A DNA stretch of 6,008 nt, taken from Thermoplasmata archaeon (lineage in GTDB: Archaea; Thermoplasmatota; Thermoplasmata; SG8-5; JAGLSY01). A program made the translations under genes and the position numbers. Positions 5,138-6,008 of this stretch are shown here, one piece after another. Below the pieces are notes generated by a model that saw only the letters and a list, made by a program, of their open reading frames with translations, did not search any database and was not told the origin of the DNA. How positions within the stretch are numbered: the first letter of the stretch is position 1; each line of letters opens with the position of its first letter. The stretch spans positions 1-6,008 of the forward strand of contig JAGLSY010000081.1 in NCBI GenBank assembly GCA_023135545.1. Reading direction: 5' to 3'.

Positions 5138-6008
5138 TAGGAGTTTCAAAATTACTCATGGGTGTTTCAACCGAGTCAGACGGGCTCAGATACAGGGACG
5201 GCCAGGATGCTTCCATGGAGCAGATTAAACATGATCCTGGCCATGTGAAATCCAACAAGCCCATCGTGGTCTGGAACATGACCAACCGCTGCAACCTGAA
5301 GTGCCTTCATTGCTATGCCGAGGCAGCGCCCCATCCGGCCGAGGGCGAGCTCACCACCGAAGAGGCAAAAAGATTCATCGAGGATGTTGCAGAGTACAAC
5401 GCGCCAGTGCTCCTCTTTTCGGGGGGCGAGCCGTTCATGAGGGACGACCTGTTCGAGCTGGCCAGGTACGCGAAATCGCTGGGCCTTCGTCCGGTGATAT
5501 CGACCAACGGAACGCTCATAACCGAAGAGAAAGCGAGGCTGGCCAAGGAGGCTGGCATCATGTACGTCGGGGTTTCGCTGGATGGACTGAAGGATGTGAA
5601 CGATAAGTTCCGCGGAGTTGATGGCGCTTTCGATAGGGCGGTCGAGGGCATGAAGAACTGCCTCAAAGTGGGGCAGAAGACCGGGCTAAGATTCACGATA
5701 ACAAAGCACAACCAGGGCGACCTGGAAGGGGTGCTCCTCAAGCTCAAGGAGATCGGGGTAAGCAGGTGCTGTGTGTACCATCTGGACTATACCGGAAGAG
5801 GGAAGGAGATACAAGAAGCGGATCTGAGCCATGAAGAGACGAGAAAGGCGATGTCCACATATTTCGAGCTTACAAAGAAGCACCATGCCGAAGGGTACCC
5901 GATCGAGACCCTGCTTGTAGGCAACTACGCGGATGCTGGCTACCTGTATCTCACTCTGAAAGATGAGGACCCTGAGAGAGCGGAATGGGCCTATGAGTTG
6001 TTGAAGAG
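5134..6008 (+). CDS. ahbC: Radical SAM Fe-coproporphyrin III synthase AhbC (3' truncated by window)
   Basis: The frame starts at the ATG at 5134, overlapping the cobA-hemD stop, and stays open to the window end (291 complete codons visible of an expected ~380-400). AhbC removes the two acetate side chains of 12,18-didecarboxysiroheme to give Fe-coproporphyrin III in the siroheme-dependent heme pathway. The radical SAM cluster motif is C53, C57, C60 in RCNLKCLHCYAEA. SAM-binding SGGEP is at 96-100, followed by STNGTLIT (123-130) and GVSLDG (146-151). The N terminus MIGVSKLLMG and KPIVVWNMTNRCNLKC are typical of AhbC as I recall the family, as are YHLDYTGRG (215-223) and the segment GNYADAGYLYL (263-273) with DPERAE. 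The C-terminal auxiliary-cluster cysteines lie outside the window. AhbD, a paralogue, is the main alternative, but the N terminus favours AhbC. No clear Shine-Dalgarno is seen, so coupling through ATGA is likely. Confidence 0.88.
   Translation, partial: MIGVSKLLMGVSTESDGLRYRDGQDASMEQIKHDPGHVKSNKPIVVWNMTNRCNLKCLHCYAEAAPHPAEGELTTEEAKRFIEDVAEYNAPVLLFSGGEPFMRDDLFELARYAKSLGLRPVISTNGTLITEEKARLAKEAGIMYVGVSLDGLKDVNDKFRGVDGAFDRAVEGMKNCLKVGQKTGLRFTITKHNQGDLEGVLLKLKEIGVSRCCVYHLDYTGRGKEIQEADLSHEETRKAMSTYFELTKKHHAEGYPIETLLVGNYADAGYLYLTLKDEDPERAEWAYELLK

Noticed and set aside
5301..5606. Plus-strand frame of 101 codons inside ahbC
   Set aside because: The overlapping frame from 5134 carries the radical SAM cysteines and SGGEP motif, so this is an Arg/Gly-rich shadow.

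Overview
The window is a single-strand (+) tetrapyrrole gene cluster. The gene order is hemA (3' end only), hemB, hemL, hemC, a 148-base non-coding spacer, a fused uroporphyrinogen-III methyltransferase/synthase (cobA-hemD), and the 5' part of ahbC. It encodes most of the route from glutamyl-tRNA to precorrin-2, plus one late enzyme of the siroheme-dependent ('alternative') heme pathway. AhbC marks that route, which is known from archaea and from sulfate-reducing bacteria.

Organism: most likely an archaeon. The signs are the Ahb-type heme route together with C5 ALA synthesis, a HemB with the cysteine-type zinc site, strong use of AGG/AGA and ATA codons, tight ATGA gene overlaps, and Shine-Dalgarno sequences resembling GGTGAT/GGAGTGAT. 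A Thermoplasmatota-type archaeon (Methanomassiliicoccales or relatives) fits the moderate GC and codon habit, but this is an inference. A sulfate-reducing bacterium is the main alternative, because that group also combines a cobA-hemD fusion with Ahb enzymes.

Layout: 1-383 is the C-terminal dimerisation region of glutamyl-tRNA reductase. It runs into hemB in another frame. The region around 280-362 carries an imperfect duplication of the hemB ribosome-binding site and start codon. hemB (346-1329), hemL (1326-2603) and hemC (2620-3561) follow with a 4-base overlap and then a 16-base gap, as in one operon. The spacer at 3562-3709 is the only real intergenic region. It starts with a small palindrome and an AT-rich box, then becomes very C-rich (40 C and 18 G in 3601-3680 by hand count) with several inverted repeats and a possible proline-rich mini-ORF. 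cobA-hemD (3710-5137) has a strong ribosome-binding site and overlaps ahbC (5134 onward, cut by the window end) by ATGA.

How it works together: HemA and HemL make 5-aminolaevulinate, HemB makes porphobilinogen, HemC makes hydroxymethylbilane, and the HemD domain closes the ring to uroporphyrinogen III. The CobA domain of the same polypeptide methylates this to precorrin-2, the branch point for siroheme, heme, cobalamin and F430. AhbC acts several steps later, converting didecarboxysiroheme to Fe-coproporphyrin III. The intermediate enzymes (precorrin-2 dehydrogenase, ferrochelatase, AhbA/AhbB) and the final AhbD are not in the window. I see no sign of a mobile element, CRISPR array, tRNA or rRNA, and no wholly new system. 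The most unusual items are the duplicated hemB start region and the structured C-rich spacer.
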